Shown: positions 26,468 to 35,005 of the stretch, piece by piece
How positions within the stretch are numbered: the stretch's first letter is position 1
How the letters are laid out: each line of letters opens with the position of its first letter
Source: Xanthobacter dioxanivorans
GTDB lineage: Bacteria; Pseudomonadota; Alphaproteobacteria; Rhizobiales; Xanthobacteraceae
Direction: 5' to 3'
Length of the DNA: 64,000 nt
NCBI RefSeq assembly: GCF_016807805.1
Contig: NZ_CP063363.1
Coordinates: 1-64,000 of the forward strand
Notes under the pieces: generated by a model
The model's input: only the letters and a program-made list of their open reading frames with translations
Told to the model about the DNA's origin: nothing
Databases searched by the model: none
Made by a program: the position numbers and the translations under genes

Positions 26468-27208
26468 ATGCCCGACCCGACGTCCGACACCCTCGACCGC
26501 ATCCATGCCCGGATCGCCCAGGCGGCGCCGGGCGGCGTGTGGTCGCGCGCCGATTTCCTCGACATCGGAACGCCGAACGCCGTCGAGAAAGCACTGCAGC
26601 GGCTGACCCTGCGCGGCGACATCCGCCGGCCCTATCGCGGTCTCTACGACAAGCCGGGAGTCAGCAAGCTGACCGGCAAGATGGTGTTTCCGCCGCGCGC
26701 CTCGTTCATCGACGCGATCGCACGGCGTGACAAGCTGAGGGTCCTCGTCGACGGCATGACCGCCGCGAACGATCTCGGCCTGACGACAGCCGTGCCGGCG
26801 CGCTCGACGATCTATGCCGATACCTATCCCCGGACGATCGAGATCGAGGCGAGCGCCGGCGATCCCAAGGTGACGAAGCCCGTCATCTACAAGCTCGACT
26901 TCAAGCGCATCGCGGCGAAGACAGCGTTCTGGGCCGGGCGGCCGGCCATGCGTGTCGTCCAGGCGCTCGCATGGTTTCGGGATGAGAAGGCGAGCCTCGA
27001 CGCCGCGGTGAACGGCATCGTCCGGCATCTCGAGCGCGATCCGAACCGGGAGAAGGTCGTGGAGGATCTGCGCGACAATATCCACGCGATGCCGGCCTGG
27101 ATGTATCCGCTGGTCGAGACGATCACGCGCCGGCTAGCTGGGGATCAAAGCGGAAGCGCGCCGGCCACCAAGCGCGCGAAGGGCGATTATGCAGAAGACG
27201 TTCGTTGA
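26468..27208 (+). CDS. AbiEi-type antitoxin / DUF6088 protein
   Basis: 246 aa from ATG 26468, 12 bp inside a longer frame. This start is supported by the remnant at 41944, which begins at the same codon. Winged-helix N-terminus (DTLDRIHARIAQAAPGGVWS, ALQRLTLRGDIRRPYRGLYD), then the DUF6088 body (SKLTGKMVFPPRASFIDAIA, KLRVLVDGMTAANDLGLTT). Represses the operon and counteracts the AbiEii toxin of type IV toxin-antitoxin/abortive infection systems. It overlaps the toxin gene by 20 bp. Confidence 0.85.
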   Translation: MPDPTSDTLDRIHARIAQAAPGGVWSRADFLDIGTPNAVEKALQRLTLRGDIRRPYRGLYDKPGVSKLTGKMVFPPRASFIDAIARRDKLRVLVDGMTAANDLGLTTAVPARSTIYADTYPRTIEIEASAGDPKVTKPVIYKLDFKRIAAKTAFWAGRPAMRVVQALAWFRDEKASLDAAVNGIVRHLERDPNREKVVEDLRDNIHAMPAWMYPLVETITRRLAGDQSGSAPATKRAKGDYAEDVR

Positions 27209-28301
27209 GATCCTGCGCTCGAGCGTCGACGAACGCCGCGCGCTGTTCGAGACGGTCGCCGCGCATCTTGAGACACAAGCGGAGAACATCGAGAAAGATC
27301 TCTATGTCTGCTGGGTGCTCGACTTCCTGTTCAATCGTCGCGGTGACGATCCGATCGGTCTTTACTTCAAGGGCGGCACGAGCCTGAGCAAGGCGTATGG
27401 ACTGATCCGCCGCTTTTCCGAGGATATCGACATCGGCATCTACAAGGCCGACCTGCATGTCCCGCTTGAAGCTGAGATCGCCGCCCTCCCCTCGGTGAAC
27501 CAGCAGCAGCGCACGCTGGCGGAGAAGGTCGACGAGGCGGCGCGTCAATACATTTCCGGGCCGCTAAAGGAGCTGCTGGCAAAGGAGATCGCGGCAGTCG
27601 AGGAGGCCGCCGAGCTGCCAGGACATTTCACGCTCGGCTTCGGATTCGACAATTATCGCAACAGGGACGCGCTCGACATTCTGGTGGTTGCCTACAAAAG
27701 CGTCTTTTATACCTCGGAGAGCTATGTGCAGGCTGCGGTCCGCATCGAGGGCGGCGCGCGCCCCGATCCAGAGCCGGCGGAGCCGCGCAAGATCGTCCCC
27801 TACATCGCCGACGAAATGCCGGAGGGGATGGATCTCACGGTTCGCAACGTGACGACCGTCAAGCCGGAGCGGACCTTCTGGGAAAAGGTGCTGATCCTGC
27901 ACGCGATGACGGAGATGACGGAGAAGCGCCGTGAGGACGCTAATCCGGAACGGCCCGCGCCCGATCTCAATCGGTACTCGCGTCACTACTACGACGTCCA
28001 TCAGATCTGGACGCATCCCGACTATGGCGTCGCGACCGCGTCGATGCGCGATCTCGCCGAAGCCTGCCGGCAGCACAAGGAGTTGATGTTTCGCGTGCTG
28101 GATCATCGCTACGACCGAGCCGTACCGGGTAGCTATCGCCTCGTCCCGACGCCGGACATGCGAGCAAAGCTCGTGGCCGACTATGCGCGTATGACAGCGA
28201 TGATCTTCGGCACGCCGCCGGCCTTCGCCGACGTGATCGCCAGCATCGAAGCGCTCGAACATCATCTCAATGCGGCGGATGCCGAGGCCGGTGATTCATG
28301 A
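27189..28301 (+). CDS. AbiEii/AbiGii-type nucleotidyltransferase toxin
   Basis: 370 aa. The signature YFKGGTSLSKAYGL (about 59-72) and FSEDIDI (76-82) is the nucleotidyltransferase active site of AbiEii; a further conserved KPERTFWEKVLILHAM lies near residue 228-243. The family arrests growth, in some members by adding nucleotides to tRNA acceptor ends, and blocks phage. Intact and paired with its antitoxin, so probably functional as a stabilisation or phage-defence module. Confidence 0.9.
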   Translation: MQKTFVEILRSSVDERRALFETVAAHLETQAENIEKDLYVCWVLDFLFNRRGDDPIGLYFKGGTSLSKAYGLIRRFSEDIDIGIYKADLHVPLEAEIAALPSVNQQQRTLAEKVDEAARQYISGPLKELLAKEIAAVEEAAELPGHFTLGFGFDNYRNRDALDILVVAYKSVFYTSESYVQAAVRIEGGARPDPEPAEPRKIVPYIADEMPEGMDLTVRNVTTVKPERTFWEKVLILHAMTEMTEKRREDANPERPAPDLNRYSRHYYDVHQIWTHPDYGVATASMRDLAEACRQHKELMFRVLDHRYDRAVPGSYRLVPTPDMRAKLVADYARMTAMIFGTPPAFADVIASIEALEHHLNAADAEAGDS

Positions 28302-28419
28302 CGAATGCGCGGACAGCGGAACTCGCGGCTGATCGCCAAGGGCAGCGCCGCAGCCGATCGGCAGGGCCGGGCAAAGACCTGGCGGGTGCGAAATGACAGG
28401 GTAGTTACATGGCTGAGAT

Positions 28420-28659
28420 TTCGGAGAACGCTCCTGCCAGGCTATGGACGTGTCGCCGGCACGGCGAGCGGCTACAACTATTCAAAGGGAAAGGCCGGCT
28501 ACGCCACAACGTGGGACGAGACAACGCTCAATGCTTTCCTGACGCGGCCGAGGCCGAGCTAGGTCGTACCCGGCACAAAGATGACGGCTGGCGCAATGAC
28601 GAACCCACAGGACCGCGCCGACATTGTCGCGTATCTGAGGTCGCTGCAGCAGCAATAGG
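28420..28659 (+). pseudogene. Cytochrome c (class I) C-terminal remnant
   Basis: RVAGTASGYNYSKGKAGYAT, TWDETTLNAFLTRP, stop TAG at 28560, then VVPGTKMTAGAMTNPQDRAD and IVAYLRSLQQQ to TAG at 28657-28659 match the end of a soluble cytochrome c. A shifted frame upstream gives a weak GPxLW-like piece (ENAPARLW). The haem-binding CxxCH is not present. Broken by a nonsense codon and a frameshift. Bases 28660-28876 hold no gene. Confidence 0.65.
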
Positions 28660-28876
28660 CAGCAATTGCATGCAGATCGTTGATGAGGTTGTGCACACCC
28701 CATCAACGTCATCGTGCAAGGGCCCGCCCGGCCCTGGTTGCGACATTATGGGCTCTACCCGCATCGCCCATGCCTCCCGATGACAGATATTGACGCCTAG
28801 CAGGCCCTGCTTTCGACGCTCCTCGCCGGGCTGGGCAAGCCCCGCCGGTGCCGAAGTGCTGGCGGGAGCGGGCCAC

Positions 28877-29578
28877 TCAGATCAGCTTGAGCTTCGTGGC
28901 GAGAGCCGTCGCCTGTGCCAGGCTTCCTGCATCGAGCGCCTTCCGAGCATTGTTCAGGTGGAAGTTCACCGTCGCGAACGACATGCCCTCGATGGAAGCG
29001 ATATCCTTCATCGTCTTCCCTTCGGCGGACCATTTTAGGCAGAGAGCCTGCTTCGCCTTCAGATCGATCGCCACGCTGGCCGTCGGTTCCGCACCCTGCT
29101 GCTCCATCTTCGCGTGGAGCTGGGCGACCGCCGTCACCGCCGCGATCTGATCGATGTCGGTCTCAAGGTTGAGCGACGGCTTGTGCGATGCCAGCGTCAG
29201 CATCGACATGTGCCCGAAAGCCGTCCTCACAGGAATCGAGATTCCGGATCTGATTCCGAAATCACCCGCCTCGGAATAGAAGCGGCGCAGCGGCTTGGAG
29301 AGGGAGCGCGGCGCCGCGGCGGCCCATGCAAAGGCCTTCATCTGCTCCTTTGCCATGGAGACGACCGGATCGATCATGGCGTAGTTCTGTGTGAGATATC
29401 GGGCCTGCCATTCGGGGGCGTAGTTGGAGACCGCAAAGATGCGCACCGGCTGGACGTTTAGATAGGCATAGCCATCAAACCCAAGATCCTGCACCAGCTC
29501 CGCGAGTGCCTCCTTAAGTGTCTGCTCGGTGCGCGCCAGGGAGGAGACATCGGTCAGCCGTTGGAACCAGGTTCTCAT
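28877..29578 (-). CDS. LuxR-family acyl-homoserine-lactone receptor (TraR-like)
   Basis: 233 aa. The autoinducer-binding domain keeps W57, Y61, D70, P71 and W85 at the same numbers as in TraR (SNYAPEWQARYLTQNYAMID, PVV, KAFAW). The C-terminal LuxR helix-turn-helix is KQALCLKWSAEGKTMKDIAS...MSFATVNFHLNNARKALDAG. It would activate genes on binding a quorum signal. No luxI-type synthase is in the window. TraR-type receptors drive tra genes in Ti plasmids, which fits the tra remnants at the left, though promoter and target are unknown. The IS3 element begins 42 bp upstream of its start, so its native promoter may be lost. Confidence 0.85.
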   Translation of the reverse strand: MRTWFQRLTDVSSLARTEQTLKEALAELVQDLGFDGYAYLNVQPVRIFAVSNYAPEWQARYLTQNYAMIDPVVSMAKEQMKAFAWAAAAPRSLSKPLRRFYSEAGDFGIRSGISIPVRTAFGHMSMLTLASHKPSLNLETDIDQIAAVTAVAQLHAKMEQQGAEPTASVAIDLKAKQALCLKWSAEGKTMKDIASIEGMSFATVNFHLNNARKALDAGSLAQATALATKLKLI

Positions 29579-29673
29579 CGCATCTACCTTCCTCTCGCAT
29601 TGTCCGTCGTCAGATGATTTGAGACTGTTGCGGCGTCTCAGGAACGGAGGTTCTGGCTCATCTGGGTTTGAGG

Positions 29674-30654
29674 TTATGCGGCCTGCAGCTGATGCTGCAA
29701 GCGTCTCTGTTGGATGGTCTGGCGCTTGATCCTTTCGCGTTCGGTGAGGATGGCCTGCCCACGACCGAGGTAGACGTCGGCGGGCGTCAGGTTGCCCAGG
29801 CTCTCGTGGTAGCGGGCATGGTTGTAATGCTCGACGAAGGCGGCGACCTGCCGTTCGAGATCGCCGGGCAGATAGTATTTTTCCAGCAGGATGCGGTTCT
29901 TCAGGGTCTGGTGCCAGCGCTCGATCTTGCCCTGCGTCTGGGGATGATAGGGCGCGCCGCGAACATGCTGCATGCCCTTGCCGTCGAGCCAGGTGGCGAG
30001 GTCGGCTGAGATGTAGGAACTGCCGTTGTCGCTCAACAGCCTCGGCCGATGCGCGACCGTGATCCGGTCGAGCCCCGATGCCGCCAGAGCCAGATCAAGC
30101 GTGGCAGTGACGTCGTCAGTGCGCATCGTGGCGCAGAGCTTCCAGGCGACGATGAACCGGGAGAAGTCGTCGAGCACGGTCGAGAGATAATACCAGCCCC
30201 AGCCCGTGATCTTCAGGTAGGTGAAATCGGTCTGCCAGAGCTGGTTGGGCGCCGTCGTCTTGTCCTTGAACTCGGACGCCGCCTTGATGACGATGTAGGC
30301 TGGGCTGGTGATCAGATCATGCGCCTTCAGCAGCCGATACACCGATGCTTCCGAGACGAAGTAGCGCTTTTCGTCGGTGAAGCGCACCGCCAGCTCGCGT
30401 GGGCTCAGCTCCGTTTCGCGCAGCGCCAGCTCGACGATCTCGTCCCGAACCGGCTCGGGGATCCGGTTCCAGACACGGTCGGGCCGTGAGCGATGATCGG
30501 CAAGCGCCTCGACCCCGCCGGTGAGATAGCGATCGTACCAACGATAGAACGTGGCGCGCGGGATGCCGAGCTTGTCCAAGGTGCGCCGCGCCGGCAGATG
30601 CGATCCCTCGACCAGCCGGATGATCTCGGCCTTCTCGGAGGCAGGATACCTCAT
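29674..30654 (-). CDS. IS3-family transposase, OrfB (DDE catalytic subunit)
   Basis: 326 aa. Integrase core with the DDE triad: LWQTDFTYLKITGWGWYY, LLSDNGSSYISADLA, and GAPYHPQTQGKIERWHQTLK, followed by YNHARYHESLGNLTPADVYL. An N-terminal helix-turn-helix is also present (RRTLDKLGIPRATFYRWYDR). Its ATG overlaps the OrfA stop as ATGA, so it is made by coupling rather than only by frameshifting. Appears intact. Confidence 0.9.
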   Translation of the reverse strand: MRYPASEKAEIIRLVEGSHLPARRTLDKLGIPRATFYRWYDRYLTGGVEALADHRSRPDRVWNRIPEPVRDEIVELALRETELSPRELAVRFTDEKRYFVSEASVYRLLKAHDLITSPAYIVIKAASEFKDKTTAPNQLWQTDFTYLKITGWGWYYLSTVLDDFSRFIVAWKLCATMRTDDVTATLDLALAASGLDRITVAHRPRLLSDNGSSYISADLATWLDGKGMQHVRGAPYHPQTQGKIERWHQTLKNRILLEKYYLPGDLERQVAAFVEHYNHARYHESLGNLTPADVYLGRGQAILTERERIKRQTIQQRRLQHQLQAA

Positions 30655-31025
30655 GTGTCGTCCTCCCCATCCGCGAGCATGCTTTTTTTGAGCAGGCGGT
30701 TTTCCAGGGTCAGATCGGCCACGGCCTCCTTCAGCGCCTGCGCCTCACGGCGCAGCTCCTTCACCTCGTCCGAGGTCGCCGCGCGCGCCGTGTCACCGGC
30801 GAGACGGCGCTTGCCGGCGTCGAGGAACTCCTTCGACCAGCCGTAATACATCGACGAGGCGATCCCCTCGCGCCGGCACAGCTCGGCGATGCTCTCCTCG
30901 CCGCGCACGCCTTCCAGCACGATGCGGATCTTCTCTTCGGCCGAGAACTGCCGCCGCGTCGCTCGGCGGATGTCCTTCACGACCTGCTCTGCCGGTGCTT
31001 TCTCCGGCCCGGATTTCTGTCTCAT
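30651..31025 (-). CDS. IS3-family transposase, OrfA (DNA-binding subunit)
   Basis: 124 aa from ATG 31025 (MRQKSGPEKAPAEQVVKDIR), with GGAG 5 bases upstream. The helix-turn-helix is RRQFSAEEKIRIVLEGVRGE...IAELCRREGIASSMYYGWSK. A leucine-zipper-like coil follows (LRREAQALKEAVADLTLENR). Binds the terminal repeats and pairs with OrfB. Confidence 0.88.
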   Translation of the reverse strand: MRQKSGPEKAPAEQVVKDIRRATRRQFSAEEKIRIVLEGVRGEESIAELCRREGIASSMYYGWSKEFLDAGKRRLAGDTARAATSDEVKELRREAQALKEAVADLTLENRLLKKSMLADGEDDT

Positions 31026-31088
31026 CTGCGCTCCTGAATGGCTGCGATGATCCAGAAATCCTCCCTTCCCGAAAACCATCAAACTGTC

Positions 31089-31427
31089 TCAAGAGCGCTG
31101 ACGGCGGACATTCCTTACGATCTCGGCCCCGCCGCGGTCGACCGACAAGGCGACGACCTCGAAGTCTGGTCCGCCGAGCGCTGCTTGCAGCCGGTCGAGC
31201 GTCGGCATCTCCTTCCGGCACGAGAGACACCAGGTCGCCCAGACATTGAGGAGAACCACCTTGCCGCGGAAGTCACCAAGGGTCCGGGGTTTGCCTTCGC
31301 CATCCGCGAATTGGAGCTCCGGCACAGGCGCAGGCGTCTCGCGCCGCACGAAATTCTGTGGCGGATCGGCGAGCGCCGGTCCGACTGCGGCGACAACGGC
31401 AACGAGAGTGAGGGCGAGCCATCTCAT
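31089..31427 (-). pseudogene. TlpA-like thioredoxin cut by the IS3 element
   Basis: 112 aa remain of an expected about 180-190. Signal peptide MRWLALTLVAVVAAVGPALA, then VLLNVWATWCLSCRKEMPTL with the WCxxC redox motif, ending at FEVVALSVDRGGAEIVRN before a few residues from the IS end. The stop codon TGA is the first three bases of the IS terminal repeat. The C-terminal cis-proline segment of the thioredoxin fold is gone, so activity is unlikely. It overlaps the upstream redox gene as ATGA. Confidence 0.8.
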
Positions 31428-32041
31428 GACTGGCCTCCTTTCACCTGCCGGCGCAACCGTTCAATGAGCGGCAGGATTGTCTCGTCCAGCGCCTGCTCGG
31501 TGATTGGACCAATCTGTTTGTACGCGATGCGTCCATCGGCGCCGATCACGAAGGTTTCGGGTATACCGTAGACACCCCAATCGATCGCGACCCGACCGTC
31601 ACGATCGGCCCCGGTGCGGGTGTACGGATCTCCGAGGCTGTCAAGCCAGCGGGCCGCGTCCTCCGGCCGGTCCTTGTAGTTCAGTCCGTGGATCGAGACG
31701 GTCTTGTTCCTGGCGAGCCGCAGAAAAAGCGGGTGCTCCGCCCGACAGGAGGCGCACCAGGAAGCGAAGACGTTGACGAGCGACACCTCGCCATGAAGGT
31801 CACTGCTCGAAAGACCAAGCGTGCGACCCTCGACCGGCGGCAGACTGAAGGCCGGGACCGGCTTGCCGATCAGGGCCGAGGGAAGCTGGCTGGGATCGTA
31901 CCCAAGCCGTGCGGCGAATGCGGCCGCGATCCCTCCGAAACCGATGACCGGAGCGGCCAGGAGCAAACGTCGTCGTGTGACGGCGCCGGCCGGCCGCTCG
32001 ACCGTCTCCGAAGGATGGTGTGTGGTTGCGATCCCGGTCAT
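31424..32041 (-). CDS. DsbE/CcmG-like periplasmic thiol-disulfide oxidoreductase
   Basis: 205 aa. A membrane anchor (RRRLLLAAPVIGFGGIAAAF, about 23-45) is followed by the thioredoxin fold: PAFSLPPVEGRTLGLSSSDL, SLVNVFASWCASCRAEHPLF (WCASC), DWGVYGIPETFVIGADGRIA (cis-proline), as in cytochrome c maturation CcmG. Reduces disulfides in exported proteins. In this copper/mercury setting it may keep metal-binding thiols reduced; that is inference. The GC-rich cluster 31089-33956 reads leftward as one unit. Confidence 0.85.
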   Translation of the reverse strand: MTGIATTHHPSETVERPAGAVTRRRLLLAAPVIGFGGIAAAFAARLGYDPSQLPSALIGKPVPAFSLPPVEGRTLGLSSSDLHGEVSLVNVFASWCASCRAEHPLFLRLARNKTVSIHGLNYKDRPEDAARWLDSLGDPYTRTGADRDGRVAIDWGVYGIPETFVIGADGRIAYKQIGPITEQALDETILPLIERLRRQVKGGQS

Positions 32042-32063
32042 CGCGGTAAACCTCCAAGGCTGG

Positions 32064-32507
32064 TCATTCGGTCGCGTAGACGGTTGGAGCCTTGCCGTCC
32101 TTCGTGAGGGCGTAGATCACGAACTTCTCGGTCTTGGTGCCCGCCATGCCGGGCGAGCCCATCGGCATGCCCGGAAGCGTGATGCCGACGATCGCGGGCT
32201 TCTCAGTGAGCAGCTTGCGGACGACGTTGACCGGCACGTGACCGTCGATCACATAGCCGTCGATGAACGTCGTGTGGCAGCCTTCCAGCTCGGCCGGCAC
32301 GCCGGCCTTGCGGCTAATCTCCGCCAGATCATTGGTCGGCTTCACGTCGACCTGAAAGCCGTTCTGGCGCAGATAGTCGGCATAGCCCTCGCAGCAACTG
32401 CATTGCGGGTTCTTGTAAAGCGTCGCGTGCGTGCCGGTGTCCGCGTTTGCCGAAACCGGCAAGAGCAGGATGGCGGCGCTTCCGAGCAGAAAAATACGTC
32501 TTTGCAT
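32064..32507 (-). CDS. DUF411 periplasmic metal-binding protein
   Basis: 147 aa. Signal peptide MQRRIFLLGSAAILLLPVSA, then ATLYKNPQCSCCEGYADYLR with a CxCC motif, GCHTTFIDGYVIDGHVPVNV and GITLPGMPMGSPGM. The family is linked to copper and other metal resistance operons and is thought to bind or carry metal. It is placed between the thiol oxidoreductases and the multicopper oxidase, which supports a copper role. Confidence 0.85.
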   Translation of the reverse strand: MQRRIFLLGSAAILLLPVSANADTGTHATLYKNPQCSCCEGYADYLRQNGFQVDVKPTNDLAEISRKAGVPAELEGCHTTFIDGYVIDGHVPVNVVRKLLTEKPAIVGITLPGMPMGSPGMAGTKTEKFVIYALTKDGKAPTVYATE

Positions 32508-32534
32508 GAGAGGTCTCCTTCATCAGGTTCGAGT

Positions 32535-33956
32535 TCAGGCCACACGAAGCACGGTCATCAGGCCGGCCATCTGGTGGTCCATGATGTGGCAATGCAGCAT
32601 CCAGTCGCCGGGATTGTCGGCGACGAAGGCAATTTCGACGGTGTCCCTGGGCGCCATCAGGACTGTGTCCTGCCACTGCCGATAAGGCACGGGGGCGCCG
32701 TTGCGGCTCAGCACCAGCGTGCTGTGGCCGTGCAGATGCATGGGGTGCCACCAGGCGGTCTCGTTGCGCAGCCTCAGCACGACACTGCGTCCGCGCTGGA
32801 ACGTCAGGGCGGGCTCCATGCCGACGTGACCGTCGCCGGTCATCGACATGCCGTTGATGGCCCAGGCAGCCCCGCCGCCCGTGCCCATCATCCCGCCCAT
32901 CCCGGCCATGCCGCCGCCACCCATCATGCCGCCCTGCAGCGTCAACTCGTGGCGCTCTGCGTCGGCGAGATCGGGTTCCGGGAGGGGATTGCGCGGGAGG
33001 CTAAGCGGCGCGTCGGGAGGATGCGCCCGGATGGGTGGATTCTCGCTATAGGCGAGCTCAGTCACCCCGTAGGACAGGCCGTCGTAGAAATCGTCGATGA
33101 CGCGGTAGCGGCGCCCCGGCTGGCCCTGCATGTCGATCGCTATGTCGATCCGCATGGCGGGGCCGAGCAGTATCCGGCCACCCTCTGGCTCATGCGGTTC
33201 GCAAGGCTGGCCGTCGACCGCCACAACCACCGGCCGGTGCCCCTCGAAGCGCAGCGCCATGACGCGGGCGAGCGAGCCGTTGACGAGGCGCAAACGCACA
33301 CGCTCGCCGGCCCGCATCGGCTCCTCTTTCGACACGCTGCCGTTGAGCGTGACGGTGTTGCCGACCCGGCCGGACATCGCCGCTTCCATGCGGTTGCCGA
33401 AGCCGGCAGCAATCTCACCCTGTGCGTTCAGCCGCCAGTCGGCAAGGAGCCAGAGAAGGTCGCGGTCGACGGCGACCGGTTCGCCTTCCTCGACGATGAC
33501 GGCACCAGCAAGCCCGCGGCCGAGTTGCTCGAGGCTGTTGGCGTGCGGGTGATACCAGAACGTCCCCGCATCCGGCGGCGTGAATTCGTAGGCGAAGCTC
33601 TCGCCGGGCTTGATCGGTGGCTGGGTCAGGCCGGGGACGCCATCCATGGGATTCGGCAATCTGATACCGTGCCAATGGACAGTGGTCTCCTGATCAAGGC
33701 GGTTCTCGATGATGAGTCGTGCCGGCACACCTTGGCGTAGACGTACGAGCGGACCGGGCACCATGCCATCATACGCCCAGACATCAGTTTTCGCATGGCC
33801 CGGACCAGCAAGGCCCGCGCGGGCCGGCGTCGCCAGGATACGACGCCCGCTCCGTTCCAACGCTCGCGCGGGCAACGGCTCGAACGCCTTTGCCAATAAG
33901 AGGCCGGCGCCAGCCTGGAGCAAGCTCCGGCGCGACAGACGGCAAGTGGATTCCAT
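32535..33956 (-). CDS. Multicopper oxidase (CopA/CueO type), Tat-exported
   Basis: 473 aa from ATG 33956; a GTG 6 bases earlier is possible. Twin-arginine signal LSRRSLLQAGAGLLLAKAF. Copper ligands: TVHWHGIRLPNPMDG, FWYHPHANSLEQLGRG, HPMHLHGHSTLVL and MLHCHIMDHQMAGLM, the last giving type 1 and trinuclear ligands. A methionine/glycine-rich loop (MMGGGGMAGMGGMMGTGG) near residue 345-365 is like those that bind Cu(I) in CueO and CopA. Oxidises Cu(I) to the less toxic Cu(II) in the periplasm. Head gene of the leftward copper/thiol cluster. Confidence 0.9.
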   Translation of the reverse strand: MESTCRLSRRSLLQAGAGLLLAKAFEPLPARALERSGRRILATPARAGLAGPGHAKTDVWAYDGMVPGPLVRLRQGVPARLIIENRLDQETTVHWHGIRLPNPMDGVPGLTQPPIKPGESFAYEFTPPDAGTFWYHPHANSLEQLGRGLAGAVIVEEGEPVAVDRDLLWLLADWRLNAQGEIAAGFGNRMEAAMSGRVGNTVTLNGSVSKEEPMRAGERVRLRLVNGSLARVMALRFEGHRPVVVAVDGQPCEPHEPEGGRILLGPAMRIDIAIDMQGQPGRRYRVIDDFYDGLSYGVTELAYSENPPIRAHPPDAPLSLPRNPLPEPDLADAERHELTLQGGMMGGGGMAGMGGMMGTGGGAAWAINGMSMTGDGHVGMEPALTFQRGRSVVLRLRNETAWWHPMHLHGHSTLVLSRNGAPVPYRQWQDTVLMAPRDTVEIAFVADNPGDWMLHCHIMDHQMAGLMTVLRVA

Positions 33957-34102
33957 ACTCACGCGAGACCCTTCCGATCATCGTTGATGACGGAACGCGT
34001 CGGCTGCGCAGTGATCGCGCTGATCATGCTGGTGCGCACGACAAGAGGCGCTCGGACACGCTCATTCGCCCGGCTCAGTCGCGTCTGGCGACGGCCGGAA
34101 CG

Positions 34103-34461
34103 TCAGCCGATGTCGGTGGTTCGCGGAGGATAGGGATCGGGCGGCGCCTGCCTTCCATGAAGAAGCACCTCGGGCGACGCGAAGGATGCAACCTTCTGGA
34201 CGATCGCCACGGGTGCCCCTCGGGGAGCACCGCGAGAACGGAAGTGGCGCAGACAACGCCGCAGGCCATCGCCTTCATGCCGTCATCGCCGCCGCCGTTC
34301 GGACACCCCTGGCATCCGTCATGCGTCGACCCGGCCATGTCGGAGGCCATCGCCATTTTCGCGGACATGCCACTCGCTTGAACCGCAGCCAGACTCATCC
34401 CCACGGTTACGAAGACCGCGAGGAACACAGCCGCAAGCTTTCGAGCCGACCAACGTTCCAT
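34103..34461 (-). pseudogene. Met/His/Cys-rich periplasmic protein with C-terminal frameshift
   Basis: MERWSARKLAAVFLAVFVTV starts a signal peptide, then MSAKMAMASDMAG, HDGCQGCPNGGGDDGMKAMA and CGVVCATSVLAVLPEG. After this a missing base in the C-run at 34215-34219 changes frame. Restoring it gives PVAIVQKVASFASPEVLLHG...PPRTTDIG and a stop at 34103. As written the frame runs on to 34075. Probably a small copper-binding or sensing protein; no family name. Bases 33957-34102 contain no gene. Confidence 0.55.
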
Positions 34462-34571
34462 GACAATTCGAAGGATGACGCCAAAATGCGCCGAAAACAA
34501 GCCATCACCGATGCTTGCGATCTTGAGCCGCCCACGAAGTAACACGAAATTATTCGGCCTGCCCGCATCAG

Positions 34572-34691
34572 TCAGCGGAAAAACAGATATTTGATAAGAG
34601 CCGCGATCACGAGAGCAATCAGGATGGTCCCGACGACTCCCGCAAGGCCCATACCCCACATCATGCCGTTGCCCATCATCTCGTTCATCAT
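34572..34691 (-). CDS. Small methionine-rich membrane protein (39 aa)
   Basis: MMNEMMGNGMMWGMGLAGVV, then a hydrophobic helix GTILIALVIAALIKYLFF. Seven methionines in the first 14 residues followed by a single transmembrane segment is a pattern often seen next to copper efflux genes. Good ribosome site (AAGGAGG) 6 bases before the start at 34691. Probably a copper-related peptide, by context only. Confidence 0.55.
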   Translation of the reverse strand: MMNEMMGNGMMWGMGLAGVVGTILIALVIAALIKYLFFR

Positions 34692-34703
34692 GGCCGCCTC
34701 CTT

Positions 34704-34940
34704 TCATTCTGCAGCCTCCACGAGGGCTGGTGGTTTGAACACTACCTCGACTAACTCCGCAGAGGACATTGCCGGCAGTCGCCATCCCTTGATCGACCCG
34801 TAGATGACCGAGATTACCACCAGGGTCAGAATGGTCGGCGAGATCATGCCGCCGATCATCGGCACGGCGATGCGCTGCATCGCCTTGGAGCCGGCGCCGG
34901 TGCCCCACAGGATCGGCACGAGCCCGGCCGTGATAGATGG
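34704..34940 (-). pseudogene. C-terminal fragment of a CusA/CzcA-type RND efflux pump
   Basis: [40 protein letters not shown] and [11 protein letters not shown] match the last transmembrane segments of heavy-metal RND transporters, ending [15 protein letters not shown]. More than 900 residues upstream are absent; sequence to the right of 34940 is unrelated. A truncation scar bordering the mercury operon. Confidence 0.75.
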
Positions 34941-35005
34941 GTATTCGGAAAAGCCTAACGACTAGCCTTAGCTACTCCCCACTACGCAAAGCGTAATTGC
35001 CATCT

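Larger units (their letters stand above)
29620..31091 (-). mobile_element. IS3-family insertion sequence
   Basis: About 1.47 kb with two overlapping leftward genes. The ends are imperfect inverted repeats: TGAGACTGTT at 29620 and AACTGTCTCA ending at 31091, with further matches inside (GGAACGGAGG against GGAAGGGAGG, and TCTGG..TCATC). I find no 3-4 bp target duplication (GATT against AGAG at the flanks). The right end truncates a thioredoxin gene whose missing part is not found on the other side, so DNA was lost next to the element. Confidence 0.8.

Noticed and set aside
31821..33740. A 639-codon open frame on the plus strand
   Set aside because: It is the mirror of the multicopper oxidase, DUF411 and thioredoxin genes, which have clear motifs on the minus strand. 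GC-rich third positions open the opposite frame.
34075..34908. A 277-codon minus-strand frame joining three parts
   Set aside because: It merges the cusA scrap region, the small Met-rich gene region and the copper-associated protein in a frame that suits only the last one.
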